Source of the DNA: Nostoc sp. KVJ3
Lineage (GTDB): Bacteria > Cyanobacteriota > Cyanobacteriia > Cyanobacteriales > Nostocaceae
Direction of reading: 5' to 3'
NCBI RefSeq assembly: GCF_026127265.1
Contig: NZ_WWFG01000002.1
Coordinates: forward strand, 2,790,001 to 2,854,000
DNA length: 64,000 bases
Each line of letters opens with the position of its first letter. The stretch's first letter is position 1. A program made the position numbers and the translations under genes. Shown here one piece after another: positions 18,149-27,451 of this stretch. Under the pieces are notes generated by a model. It saw only the letters and a program-made list of their open reading frames with translations. It was not told the origin of the DNA and did not search any database.

Positions 18149-20203
18149 ATGGTATCTATTGCTACTCCCTTCTCGGATATTCAAAACCATTGGGCACGCT
18201 TATTTATTACAGCCTTAGCCCAACGTGGTATTGTCAGTGGGTCGCCTAACGGCACGTATCGCCCCGATAACTCACTGACTCGCGCTGAATTTGCCGCCAT
18301 CATCGCCAACGCATTTCCCAAAGTTACCCAGAAGCGGCAGTATGTGCCCTTTGTTGATGTTCCTACTAATTATTGGGCAGCAGTCGCTATTCAAACAGCT
18401 TACGAAAAAGCATTTCTTAGTGGGTTTCCCGACAAAAGTTTCCGTTCTGCCGAGCGAATTACTAGGGTGGAAGTTTTGGTTTCCTTAGTAGGAGGCTTAG
18501 AAATTGCCACTAAGGTAAAACCTGACCTTCTCTCAGCCCTCCCACAAATTTATCAAGATTCTATTCAGATTCCTGGATATGGTAGAAATCAAATAGCTAT
18601 TGCCACCAGTGCTGGATTAGTGGTTAGTTTTCCTAATGTGAAATTACTGAATCCCAATCTTGCCGCTACTCGTGCAGATGTGGCAGTGATTATTTATCAA
18701 ACTTTGGTGTATTTAGGTCAGGCAGAAAAAATTTCTTCCATTTATTTAGTGCAGCCACCAATACCAACACCAACACCCACACCCACACCCACACCCACAC
18801 CCACACCTGTCGGTAGCGTTAAGCTCAATCATAGTCGAGAATTCCGGGGGGCGTGGGTAGCATCTGTGTGGAATAGTAATTGGCCTTCCAAAGCAGGACT
18901 TTCTGTTGCCCAACAAAAAGCTGAACTTACCGATATTATTACTAAATTACAAGCCTTAAACTTTAATGCCCTGATCTTCCAAGTGCGACCGGAGGGAGAC
19001 GCTTTATATGAATCGCAATTAGAGCCTTGGAGTGCTTGGATTACAGGAACTCAGGGGAAAGCACCAGAACCATTTTACGATCCTTTAGCTTATGCGATCG
19101 CAGAATGTCACAAGCGCAATATTGAACTTCACGCTTGGTTCAACCCCTATCGCGCTAGCACTTCCACCGACCCAGCGAAAACAGTCCGTCCCCACATAGC
19201 AGCTACCAATCCAGAAAGCGTTTATTTATGGAAAACTCAACGCTGGATGGATCCAGGACTGAAAATAGTTCAAGACAGAGCTTACAACGTAATTATCGAC
19301 GTAGTAAAGCGCTACGACGTTGATGGCATTCACTTAGATGATTATTTCTATCCATATCCCATTGAGGGACAACCTTTCCCCGATGAGAAAACTTATGCTG
19401 CCCATAAAGCAGTCGGTGGTAAACTCAGCCTTGGCGACTGGCGGCGAGACAATGTTAACAGAATGGTAGAGCGTCTCTGGCAGGGGATTAAAGCAACTAA
19501 ACCCGATGTGAAATTTGGTATCAGTCCCTTTGGGATTTATCGCCCCGGACAACCTACTGGAATTACTGGGTTGGATGCTTACAACGTGCTATATGCTGAC
19601 TCGAAGAAATGGTTAGAAGAAGGTTGGATTGATTATATCGCCCCTCAACTTTACTGGCGCACAGACCAAACACAACAAAGTTATTCGGCATTGCTAAAGT
19701 GGTGGACACAAGTAAATACAAAGCAAAGACACGTTTACGCTGGTAACAATCTGACAGAACCAAGCAACAAGAGTCGGGAAAGTGACGAGATAGAAAAGCA
19801 GGTAAAAATTAGTCGTAGCCAAGCTGGACAGTTTTCACTGGGGAATATATTTTTCAATATTGGTGTTTTGACGGAAAATAGTCAGGGAATTGCCGATAAA
19901 TTCCAAAGTCTGCTTTATAACAAACCTGCGCTACCTCCGACTTTGCCTTGGCAAGATACAACACCTCCTCCTCCACCCATTGGACTACAAGTCAATAACC
20001 GTAAACTAAGTTGGCAGCCAGGAGATAATCAACCAGTTCGTTCTTGGACACTTTATCGACAAACTGGTGATACTTGGACAATTCAGAGAATTTTGTCTGC
20101 TGGTACAACCTTCGCTACCGTTCAACAAGCCGGAACTTATGCCGTGTGTGCGGTGGATAGATTGGCTAATGAAAGTGTGGGAACAGTGATTACAGTAAGT
20201 TGA
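18149..20203 (+). CDS. SLH-domain protein with GHL10 (DUF187) glycosidase-like domain
   Basis: A 684-aa multidomain protein: three SLH domains (about 9-55, 60-115, 130-185; e.g. FSDIQNHWA, TRAEFAAII), a Pro-Thr repeat linker (about 205-225) encoded by a CACACC microsatellite, a GHL10/DUF187 glycoside-hydrolase-like domain (about 230-560: REFRGAWVASVWNSNWP, HAWFNPYRAS, GIHLDDYFYP with the likely acid residues), and a C-terminal FN3-like strand region after a proline-rich hinge. SLH domains normally attach proteins to peptidoglycan outside the cytoplasm, yet no signal peptide is present: SLH starts at residue 9 and a TAG lies four codons upstream of the ATG. Confidence 0.88.
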   Translation: MVSIATPFSDIQNHWARLFITALAQRGIVSGSPNGTYRPDNSLTRAEFAAIIANAFPKVTQKRQYVPFVDVPTNYWAAVAIQTAYEKAFLSGFPDKSFRSAERITRVEVLVSLVGGLEIATKVKPDLLSALPQIYQDSIQIPGYGRNQIAIATSAGLVVSFPNVKLLNPNLAATRADVAVIIYQTLVYLGQAEKISSIYLVQPPIPTPTPTPTPTPTPTPVGSVKLNHSREFRGAWVASVWNSNWPSKAGLSVAQQKAELTDIITKLQALNFNALIFQVRPEGDALYESQLEPWSAWITGTQGKAPEPFYDPLAYAIAECHKRNIELHAWFNPYRASTSTDPAKTVRPHIAATNPESVYLWKTQRWMDPGLKIVQDRAYNVIIDVVKRYDVDGIHLDDYFYPYPIEGQPFPDEKTYAAHKAVGGKLSLGDWRRDNVNRMVERLWQGIKATKPDVKFGISPFGIYRPGQPTGITGLDAYNVLYADSKKWLEEGWIDYIAPQLYWRTDQTQQSYSALLKWWTQVNTKQRHVYAGNNLTEPSNKSRESDEIEKQVKISRSQAGQFSLGNIFFNIGVLTENSQGIADKFQSLLYNKPALPPTLPWQDTTPPPPPIGLQVNNRKLSWQPGDNQPVRSWTLYRQTGDTWTIQRILSAGTTFATVQQAGTYAVCAVDRLANESVGTVITVS

Positions 20204-20463
20204 ACAAAGGTGTTGCATTTGAGTGCGATCGCATTGTTGTTATGCTGTTGTGTAGTGTGAGTGCGATCGCTAAATCTCAAGTTAGCCATTTGACAAAAAG
20301 CTTATGTAATGCATAACATTCATTTCACATAACTTAAATGTGTTGAGTATATTTATATAGGTAAAGGTTCAGCCTAACTCGTAAATATTAGGACTTGCTA
20401 GATATTGAGCTAAGGCATAGGCTGAAAACATTAGAAAGCTTGTAAATAAAAATCAGACAGTTT

Positions 20464-21018
20464 ATGTCTAAACTTTTTGACTGTATTACTGACGAACTGC
20501 AAGACTTTATTGCTGCTCAACAGATGTTTTTTGTTGGTTCTGCACCTTTGAGTCCTACGGGTCACGTTAACCTATCTCCTAAAGGTTTAGGAGGCTTTCG
20601 TGTCCTCTCTCCCAGCCGAGTAGGTTATTTGGATCTTACAGGTAGTGGGAACGAAACCTCAGCCCATTTGCAAGAAAATGGGCGGATAACCTTTATGTTT
20701 TGCGCCTTTGAAGAACCCGCGTGTATATTGCGTCTTTACGGTCAAGGAAACACCATTTTACCGAGTTCTCCAGATTGGGACTCTCTATATTCTTTGTTTG
20801 TGCCGATGCCTGGAACTCGTCAAATTATCATCGCTGATATTGAAAAAATACAGATTTCCTGTGGTTTTGGCGTACCACTCTATGAATATCGAGGTGAGCG
20901 CCAGACTTTAGTCAACTGGGCTAGTAAAAAAGGTGAAGAGGGAGTTCGAGAATATCAACAGCAAAAAAATCTTGTCAGCATTGACGGTTTAGCTACACCA
21001 CTGAGTCAGTTATCATGA
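20464..21018 (+). CDS. Pyridoxamine 5'-phosphate oxidase-family protein
   Basis: A 184-aa split-barrel FMN protein of a different PPOX subgroup from the one at 15594. Motifs: QQMFFVGSAPLSPTGHVNLSPKG, then YLDLTGSGNETSAHLQENGRI, and ILRLYGQG, as in predicted FMN-binding proteins of unknown substrate. No signal or membrane segment. The gene begins about 260 bases after the SLH/GHL10 gene and has its own spacer. An imperfect hairpin (CACTGAATTGAAG and the complement) follows at about 21032-21058. Confidence 0.85.
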   Translation: MSKLFDCITDELQDFIAAQQMFFVGSAPLSPTGHVNLSPKGLGGFRVLSPSRVGYLDLTGSGNETSAHLQENGRITFMFCAFEEPACILRLYGQGNTILPSSPDWDSLYSLFVPMPGTRQIIIADIEKIQISCGFGVPLYEYRGERQTLVNWASKKGEEGVREYQQQKNLVSIDGLATPLSQLS

Positions 21019-21301
21019 CACACTCCATACACTGAATTGAAGTACTAATTTCAGTGTAGGCTTCTTAATCATACCCTACGGTGTACACACAAGTCTGACC
21101 GCAGCCATTTATTTGATTGATAAATCAAATAAATTTTGTACTGCCTTTCTATCCCGCCTCGGAATGAATTCCGAGTCTCATAGCTGAAGTCCACTCAAGT
21201 GGACTGAATTAATTATTTAGTCCACTTAAGTGGACTTTCGCTATCAGCCCTGAACTTCAGTTCTGGGCAGGATAACGGTGAGTATGACAGTTTTGAAATT
21301 A

Positions 21302-21478
21302 TTAAAACTCCTTTGGATTATTGTCACCAGCAATTATTGCTTGGAACAAGTTTCCTAGTAAAGAGAAAAATGCCGAAACTAACACTAACAGCATTAAACT
21401 AGCAAGGGCAGCAAACGGAGAGATGATGAATAAGATTAAGAGTGCAAACATCAAAATAGTTAGTAATGTCTTATTCAC
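21302..21478 (-). CDS. Small two-helix hydrophobic membrane protein (58 aa)
   Basis: Starts at GTG 21478, preceded by AAAGGTG nine to fifteen bases upstream. The protein is almost entirely hydrophobic: a first segment (MNKTLLTILMFALLIL then FIISPFAALAS), a second (LMLLVLVSAFFSLLGNLF), then a short polar tail ending in NNPKEF. This looks like a real small membrane protein, not chance, because hydrophobicity is continuous and the stop follows a polar tail. Function unknown. The plus-strand 67-aa frame over it (21321-21524) is a shadow. Confidence 0.6.
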   Translation of the reverse strand: MNKTLLTILMFALLILFIISPFAALASLMLLVLVSAFFSLLGNLFQAIIAGDNNPKEF

Positions 21479-21600
21479 CTTTTTTCACCTTTACATAGTT
21501 GCTCTTCCCCAGCTAAACAAATAAATCATCAAGTTGACCACAGTCAATAGAATGAATTAGTTTTAGCTCTTTGGTAAGATTTTGCGACAACATTGATAAA

Positions 21601-22017
21601 CTAACAATCCGTCACCTGTCCTCTGTTAGACTTAACCTGTCCGCGCTTAGTTTTGTAATCAAGACGCTTTCTTTGAGAACTGCGGGTTGGTTTGGTAGGT
21701 TTGCGTTTTATTGTCACGACAACCGCGCTTTGAATGAGTTCTTGAAGTCGTTTTAACGCTGACTCCCGATTGTTTTCTTGGCTTCGGTGTTCCTGCGCTT
21801 TGATGACGACAACTCCTTCTTGGGTGATGCGTCGATCATTCAGCTTTAAAAGCTGTTCTTTATAATAATCCGGTAATGATGAAGCGACAATATCGAAGCG
21901 CAAGTGAATTGCCGTAGAAACCTTATTGACATTTTGACCTCCCGCTCCTTGTGAACGAATCGCACTAATTTCAATCTCACTCTGTGGGATAATAACTTTG
22001 TTGGAAATTTGCAACAT
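21601..22017 (-). CDS. arfB: Peptidyl-tRNA hydrolase / ribosome rescue factor ArfB
   Basis: A 138-aa protein of the class I release-factor family. The catalytic GGQ is at residues 26-28 (RSQGAGGQNVNKVSTA), and the basic C-terminal tail (KRKPTKPTRSSQRKR...) enters the empty mRNA channel. It has the size of E. coli ArfB/YaeJ (140 aa) and no codon-recognition domain. Reaction: hydrolysis of peptidyl-tRNA on stalled ribosomes. It follows the S4-domain gene by 44 bases on the same strand and is probably in one transcript with it. Confidence 0.92.
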   Translation of the reverse strand: MLQISNKVIIPQSEIEISAIRSQGAGGQNVNKVSTAIHLRFDIVASSLPDYYKEQLLKLNDRRITQEGVVVIKAQEHRSQENNRESALKRLQELIQSAVVVTIKRKPTKPTRSSQRKRLDYKTKRGQVKSNRGQVTDC

Positions 22018-22061
22018 TACTCATAAGACAGAAAAACTTTTAAATTTGAAATAGCAATCTT

Positions 22062-22316
22062 TTACTCGGTTTCTTCAGTAAAATCTATTACTACGTCCCG
22101 ATCTTCATTGTTATCTAAATTCACCTCTAAAGTTTTTCCTTCAATTGTCACTTGATCGCCAGGAACTAATCGCCTTCCTCGTCTGGTTTCCAGCATACCA
22201 TTGACTTGAACATCGCCACCTTGAATCATTAGCTTGGCTTGGCCTCCAGTTGGTACTATACCCATTAACTTTAAATATTGATTTAACTTAATTGTATTAT
22301 CTCTGATTTTTTTCAT
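22062..22316 (-). CDS. S4-domain RNA-binding protein (YbcJ-like)
   Basis: An 84-aa single-domain S4 protein: KLNQYLKLMGIVPTGGQAKLMIQGGDVQVNG has the S4 helix-turn pattern, and ETRRGRRLVPGDQVTIEG gives the basic RNA-binding face. Small S4 proteins bind rRNA or tRNA. The neighbour arfB suggests a role in ribosome quality control; YbcJ-like proteins are, however, not characterised in that pathway. Starts at ATG 22316. Confidence 0.88.
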   Translation of the reverse strand: MKKIRDNTIKLNQYLKLMGIVPTGGQAKLMIQGGDVQVNGMLETRRGRRLVPGDQVTIEGKTLEVNLDNNEDRDVVIDFTEETE

Positions 22317-22409
22317 AAGAAATAAAGGTACAGGATCTTAATTCTATCGTTATAGCGGTTCTCATTTATGTGAGGTACACCCGGAGGAGCAATTCATGAA
22401 TTGCCCTTA

Positions 22410-22618
22410 GAGGATGTTTGAAAAGTTCTCTTGTTGGTAGCAAAACTTTTAGATCCCCCTAAATCCACGCCACGTGCTTCAAGTCGGGGAACCGCAAGGG
22501 CGCAGTGGCTCCCCTTAAAAAAGGGGGACTTTAACTCCGGTTCCCCCCTTTTTAAGGGGGGTTAGGGGGGATCGATTAAGTGCCTAAAATCACAACCAAT
22601 TACTTTTCAAACAACCTC
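22410..22618. mobile_element. MITE family A, copy 2
   Basis: A 209-bp element with ends GAGGATGTTTGAAAAG and CTTTTCAAACAACCTC, in the opposite orientation to the other copies. It is flanked by TTA on both sides (22407-22409 and 22619-22621). The interior has an extra CCACGCCACGTGCTTC...CTCCCC module that also occurs, diverged, in the copy at 7528. Confidence 0.85.
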
Positions 22619-22698
22619 TTACACCTTACGAGATGATGTTGTACCACATTTGAATGGGAACCGCTATAAGTAGTAATGCAAAAATAGATATACATTTG

Positions 22699-22827
22699 TC
22701 ATTGCGAATGGAGCAAAGCGGAATGAAGCAATCCCAAGACCTTGCGTTCGCGAAGTGTGTCCGAAAGACTTATGCTTTGCTACATTTCATTCCGTACCCT
22801 ACGGGAAGGCTCCGCCTACGCAATGAC
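22699..22827. repeat. GTCATTGCGA inverted repeat, copy 1
   Basis: A long imperfect palindrome that begins GTCATTGCGAATG and ends CGCAATGAC. Others of the family are at 37184, 61828 and 62812. These repeats are widespread in Nostoc genomes and can form large cruciform or RNA hairpins. Confidence 0.7.
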
Positions 22828-23048
22828 ATAAATATTTTTGCATACGCACTTATGTTATGGCAATCCTTAATCATTCGTGAAAAGTTATATCCCCGACTTC
22901 TTGGAGAAGTTGGGGATATAGACACCGCAAATTTCCACAAATCAGGTAGGATTGCTATATTAAGTCAAAGTGTAAATGTGTTGCAGCCCATAATCAGCTA
23001 AGTACAATATTTAATTAATTTGTAGCAAATTAAATTTGGCAAAACTCT

Positions 23049-23195
23049 GCAATGCTAATGCATCCTGATGCAATGCTGATACATCTCGATGCAATGCTAA
23101 TGCGTCTCAATGTAGTGTTAATGTATCGAGGTGCAATGTTAATGCGTCCCGATGCAATGTTAATGCATCCCAATGCAATGTTAATGCATCGGGAT
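23049..23195. repeat. 21-bp tandem repeat, seven units
   Basis: Seven consecutive units of exactly 21 bp (147 bp), most beginning GCAATG(C/T)TAATGC and ending in a -CGAT or -CAAT variant. The units differ at a few positions but none has an insertion or deletion, so any reading frame would give a seven-residue repeat. A short open frame crosses it on each strand but with no ribosome site. It ends 154 bases before the helicase start. Confidence 0.85.
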
Positions 23196-23348
23196 GCATT
23201 AAGAAACGATCCGCTTTTGGCAAAACTTTCCGGTGTTGGCTGTGGTGGAGCAAATTTATTATCTATAATGTTGATCGACAAAACTACCAGATATAGGTGA
23301 ACAAACTAGTCTGGAAGGTTCTTTTAGTGTGTTTAGGGGACTGGATCT

Positions 23349-26300
23349 ATGATTAAGCTCGGTTTATTGGTACAGTCCCAGAATAACTATTTGGGTATCG
23401 GAAAAGTTACCGAAATATCTGATACCGATGCGAACGTTGAATATTTTTGCTCCATTGGACAACGTCTTCAAAAAACTTTACCTTTAAATTCCCTCTCTCA
23501 GGTCAGGCTTGAACCCCAAGCTCGATGCTATATTAAATCCAAAACCCAGGATAAATGGATAGTTGGTAGAGTTTTTATCTGGGATGAAGATACAGAAATG
23601 TATCAAATTGATTTACCTGATAAGAAAACTGCGATCGCTACTGAAGAAGACATTTACGTTCGTTGTAATCTCCCAAACACAGACCCCATCGAAACTTTAG
23701 CGATGAAAGGTCACGAAACGCCTTACTTCCATGACAAAAGATTAGCTTTCGTCAAATCTTTGATTAAGCAACGCGCTGTCAGTCGCGGGATGACGGGACT
23801 AATTTCGGCAAATATTAATCTTTATCCTCACCAAGTTGAAGTTGTCCGGCGGGTACTGGAAGACCCAATTCAACGCTACTTACTAGCAGACGAGGTGGGA
23901 CTCGGAAAAACCATCGAAGCGGGTGCGATTCTGCGGCAATTCCTTCTTGATGAGCCAAAAAAAGGGGCGGTGGTATTAGTTCCGCAATATTTACTCAAAC
24001 AATGGCGGACTGAGTTAGAAAATAAGTTTTACGTCTCCCATTTTGGGAAACGGGTAGCGGTGCTGGCGGTTGAAGATATCCATAAAATCAACCTGAAAGC
24101 AAGGATAGGCTGCTTAATTTTAGATGAAGCTCATCACATTGCAGCAATGGCAACCTCTAAAGATGCAACAGTCCGCCAGCGTTTTCAGACTTGCAAAGAA
24201 CTTGCTCATAAAAGCGATCGCTTACTTTTATTATCTGCTACTCCTGTTCTCAATCATGAGCAAGATTTTCTCGCCATGTTGCACTTGCTCGACCCAACAA
24301 CCTATAAAATTGGTGATTTAGCAGGTTTCCGCGCCAAAGTTGAAAGCCGTCAGGAAATTGGTAGACTTCTGCTTTCTTTTAAAGAAGGTGCGGAACCTGC
24401 TGTACTCAAAAGCAACTTGCAGCAACTACGAACCCTCTTAGCTGAGGATGAGTATTTCCTGAAGCTGGCGGATGATTTAGAAAATTGTTTACAAGGAAAT
24501 TCTACCGAGCAAGATCAAATCGTTCAAGCGATTCGCACCCACGTCAGCGATATCTATCGACTCCACCGCCGCATGCTTCGCAACCGTCGCGCGGCTGTAG
24601 AAGATGTGATCTTTGACCGCAACTTTACGCCCAAAGAAGAGTATGATTTAGACGAGCGATCGCCTGATATCCACGAACTGCTCAATCAATGGCGTAGTGT
24701 TGCTCCTAGTGAAAAGCCATATCAGCGAATTTTTCTGCTGTTATTCTTAGCTGCTGGTACTTGGTTAGGCATATTAGAGCAAGTAATTACCGCTCGGTTA
24801 ACTGGTAAACCTCATGCTAAACTCGTCCAAGAGTTTAAAGAAGATGATATTCGCATCTTAACTACAACCCCGAAATTTTCAGGGGAAGAAGAGATTCTGC
24901 AATCCTTCCTCAAAATTATTCGTCAACCTCAAGAGGACGGAGGACGAACGGAAAATCTGAAAACAGTGCTGCTGAATCAATTAGGTACATACTTCAAGAT
25001 TCCCGCAAACGTTCGGAAAAATCAAAAGGAATTCATCACGAGGATACAGCAGAGAATCAAGAGACCAATTACTGGCGATATTCTGCCCAAGTTTATCGTG
25101 TTTACCAGTTTTGTGCAGACTTGTAGCGAAATAGTCCGATATTTGTCTGATACTTTTGGTGCAGAAAGTATAGCCAAACATCAATTTGGAGAACCACCAG
25201 ACAAAGTTGAGGAAAGCTTAACTAAGTTCAGGAATAACCCCAACTGCTTTATTCTAGTATGCGATCGCTCTGGAGAAGAAGGACTTAACCTCCAATTTGC
25301 CGATTGGTTAATTCATTTTGACCTTCCTTGGTCGCCTAATCAATTAGAACAAAGAATTGGCAGACTTGACCGCATTGGCAGCAAAATTGGCATCCAATCT
25401 TGCGTCTTGATTGGCCCCTATTTAGAAGATAGCCCTCACAATGCTTGGTATCAAGTATTAAAAGATGGCTTTGGGATTTTTCAACAATCAATTGCCAGTT
25501 TGCAGTTTTATGTGGATGACAAGCTTGCAGAATTAGAAACAGCTTTGTTTCAATCCGGTGCTGCTGGATTGTTAGAAATGATTTCGCCAATTCAAAACCA
25601 AATTGAAACCGAGATAGCAAAAATTAGCGAACAAAATACTTTAGATGAAATTGACGCTAACGATGAAATTGCTACCGAGTATTTTCAAGAACTAGATAAT
25701 TATGATGCTTGTCATCTAGAAATGAAACGAGCAATTGAAGGGTGGATTTGTGACGCGCTGGGATTCAGAGGACTCAATAACCCAGATTCATCAGAAATGC
25801 GACGTTATCAACCCTCAACGCGGACATTGGTTCCCATAAATGAGTTAAAAAACCGTTTTGCTGATAGTTATCTAGACCAATTTGGTACTTATAATCGCAG
25901 GGTAGCAAACCAGAATCCTGGTATTAAAATCTTTCGAGTTGGGGAAGGATTTGTCGAATCACTCTTAAACTATATAAACTGGGATGACCGGGGTGAAGCC
26001 TTTGCGATGTGGCGCACTGATGCATCTTGGGATGCAAAAGAAGGGAAGGAGTGGTTTGGTTTTCAATGCAATTATGTAGTGGAGACAAATTTAAGAACTG
26101 CCAAACAAGTCTTACTAGATAACAAACTAGATAGTTCGCAATTCAAACACTTGCAGCGCCGGGTTGATGCTTTATTTCCGCCAATTATAGAAACTATCTA
26201 TGTTGATGGTCGGAAAAAAAACATCTGCATTGTTGAAGATAAAGCCCTCTTAAATATTCTGCAACGTCCATATAAAGATAAAAACAATAATCAAGGACGA

Positions 26301-26660
26301 GATTACAATCTAGCAAAAGAACGCTTAGGAATTATTGATGATTTTGTCGATCCTAATAAATGGCAAAATTTCTGCTATCAAGTGCGGAACATTTCTTCGG
26401 AATTACTCTCTAATCGTCCCGATTTTATTGACTTGTGCCAAAGTTGTGCTAGAGTAGCCGAAAAGAAATTAGCCAATAGAGTCGAACAATTACATCTGCG
26501 TTTGAACCAGCAAAGTTGGGATAATGCATTAGCTGAAGAGTTGAAGATAGAAACTGCTTTAAATGCAGCTATCTTAGAAGGAATTCGCCAGCCGCAGATT
26601 AGGCTTGATTCTGTCGGTTTTATTATTGTATCCGGGCGATCGCTTGTGCAATTTGAGTAA
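23349..26660 (+). CDS. SNF2-family helicase (DpdE / RapA-like)
   Basis: A 1103-aa ATP-dependent DNA translocase. An N-terminal beta-rich region (1-110) precedes the helicase: Walker A ADEVGLGKTIEAG (about 178-192), DEAHH (about 258), LLLLSATPV (about 293), then the C-terminal lobe with GEEGLNLQFADW and QRIGRLDRIG (about 667). A long helical C-terminus (700-1103) follows. General architecture matches SNF2-like proteins of defence islands, in particular DpdE of the 7-deazapurine DNA modification system; the other dpd genes are not in this window, so the identity is tentative. Likely phage-defence or DNA-processing role is inference. Its last 25 bases recur at 28030-28054. Confidence 0.85.
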   Translation: MIKLGLLVQSQNNYLGIGKVTEISDTDANVEYFCSIGQRLQKTLPLNSLSQVRLEPQARCYIKSKTQDKWIVGRVFIWDEDTEMYQIDLPDKKTAIATEEDIYVRCNLPNTDPIETLAMKGHETPYFHDKRLAFVKSLIKQRAVSRGMTGLISANINLYPHQVEVVRRVLEDPIQRYLLADEVGLGKTIEAGAILRQFLLDEPKKGAVVLVPQYLLKQWRTELENKFYVSHFGKRVAVLAVEDIHKINLKARIGCLILDEAHHIAAMATSKDATVRQRFQTCKELAHKSDRLLLLSATPVLNHEQDFLAMLHLLDPTTYKIGDLAGFRAKVESRQEIGRLLLSFKEGAEPAVLKSNLQQLRTLLAEDEYFLKLADDLENCLQGNSTEQDQIVQAIRTHVSDIYRLHRRMLRNRRAAVEDVIFDRNFTPKEEYDLDERSPDIHELLNQWRSVAPSEKPYQRIFLLLFLAAGTWLGILEQVITARLTGKPHAKLVQEFKEDDIRILTTTPKFSGEEEILQSFLKIIRQPQEDGGRTENLKTVLLNQLGTYFKIPANVRKNQKEFITRIQQRIKRPITGDILPKFIVFTSFVQTCSEIVRYLSDTFGAESIAKHQFGEPPDKVEESLTKFRNNPNCFILVCDRSGEEGLNLQFADWLIHFDLPWSPNQLEQRIGRLDRIGSKIGIQSCVLIGPYLEDSPHNAWYQVLKDGFGIFQQSIASLQFYVDDKLAELETALFQSGAAGLLEMISPIQNQIETEIAKISEQNTLDEIDANDEIATEYFQELDNYDACHLEMKRAIEGWICDALGFRGLNNPDSSEMRRYQPSTRTLVPINELKNRFADSYLDQFGTYNRRVANQNPGIKIFRVGEGFVESLLNYINWDDRGEAFAMWRTDASWDAKEGKEWFGFQCNYVVETNLRTAKQVLLDNKLDSSQFKHLQRRVDALFPPIIETIYVDGRKKNICIVEDKALLNILQRPYKDKNNNQGRDYNLAKERLGIIDDFVDPNKWQNFCYQVRNISSELLSNRPDFIDLCQSCARVAEKKLANRVEQLHLRLNQQSWDNALAEELKIETALNAAILEGIRQPQIRLDSVGFIIVSGRSLVQFE
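26634..26658 (+). repeat. 25-bp direct repeat, left copy (helicase 3' end)
   Basis: The last 25 bases of coding sequence up to the stop codon of the helicase gene, beginning GGGCGATCGCTTG. An identical 25-bp copy is at 28030-28054. Similarity continues more loosely into the 3' flank (TTATGT ... TAAA-AGCC). Confidence 0.85.
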
Positions 26661-26887
26661 TGTTATGTCTGCTTAAAGAGCCACAATATCCCCGTTAAAT
26701 CTACCTAAAAAGAGGGGTTAGGTAGGTCTTTATATGCTCGTTGTCGTTTTTATGTTCAGCATTGAAATGACAACGAGTTTAACTTTTTCTGTTACCGATA
26801 ATGACAATTTTCTTTGCCCTTGGCAATGTGTCAGCGATCGCGAGGGTTTACAATGGAATTGTACTAGTGTGAAGCAGTCGCTTCAGA

Positions 26888-27451
26888 ATGCTTATGCTAA
26901 TCCAGTTTCGGTTTCATCCTGAAAAAGCCGTTGAAGCCGCAGCGGTACTCTTAAAGCTGCACGGTAAGCCTATGAAGTATTTAGGCTTACTTAAGATGCT
27001 TTACATAGCTGACCGTCTTGCATTGAAACGCATGGAACAACCAATTACTGGCGATCATTATGTTTCGATGGATTACGGCCCTGTCCTGAGCGGCGTTTAT
27101 GATCTAATCAAGGGTAAGCCCGTTGATGATGCCTTACCTCTTTGGTCTAAGTTCATTTCTCCTCGCAATGGAAATCATGTTTCCTTGTTGCGTGATCCGG
27201 GAGACGAAGACCTTTGTGAAGAGGAAGAGGAAATTATTCAACAGGTTTATGAAGCTTTTGGGCATCTTGATCCTTTTGAAGTTGCTGAGTGGACTTATGA
27301 CCTTCCAGAGTGGAAAAACCCTCATGGCTCTGCCATTCCGATTTTGGTAGAGGATATTCTCAAAAATGTGGGTAAGAGTGACGAGCAAATCGGGGAAATT
27401 GAACAAGAAGCCATTCGGGAAGCATATCTAGATGGGGTTTTGAATGGTTAG
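26888..27451 (+). CDS. Panacea (DUF4065, SocA-like) antitoxin
   Basis: A 187-aa protein with the Panacea domain: MKYLGLLKMLYIADRLALKR, TGDHYVSMDYGPVLSGVYDL, and the acidic C-terminal half. Panacea proteins are the antitoxin half of a broad class of toxin-antitoxin pairs, or proteolytic adaptors as in SocA. The stop codon overlaps the start of the next gene by eight bases, typical of translational coupling. I take the ATG at 26888; a second ATG two codons later is equally possible. No clear ribosome site. Confidence 0.88.
   Translation: MLMLIQFRFHPEKAVEAAAVLLKLHGKPMKYLGLLKMLYIADRLALKRMEQPITGDHYVSMDYGPVLSGVYDLIKGKPVDDALPLWSKFISPRNGNHVSLLRDPGDEDLCEEEEEIIQQVYEAFGHLDPFEVAEWTYDLPEWKNPHGSAIPILVEDILKNVGKSDEQIGEIEQEAIREAYLDGVLNG

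Larger units (their letters stand above)
22317..23348. other. Repeat-rich non-coding kilobase before the helicase gene
   Basis: No credible gene. In order: a MITE family A copy (22410-22618), a GTCATTGCGA-type inverted repeat (22699-22827), a hairpin TATATCCCCGACTTCTTGG / GAAGTTGGGGATATA at about 22886-22921, and a seven-unit 21-bp tandem array (23049-23195). The helicase promoter must lie in the last 150 bases. Confidence 0.6.

Noticed and set aside
23049..23195. Tandem array as a CRISPR
   Set aside because: Units are contiguous with no unique spacers.
23030..23300. Open frames across the 21-bp array on both strands (83 and 82 aa)
   Set aside because: They exist only because 21 is a multiple of three; no ribosome site, and the peptides are pure repeats.
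26734..26922. 62-aa frame before the Panacea gene
   Set aside because: Overlaps the Panacea start in another frame; no support.
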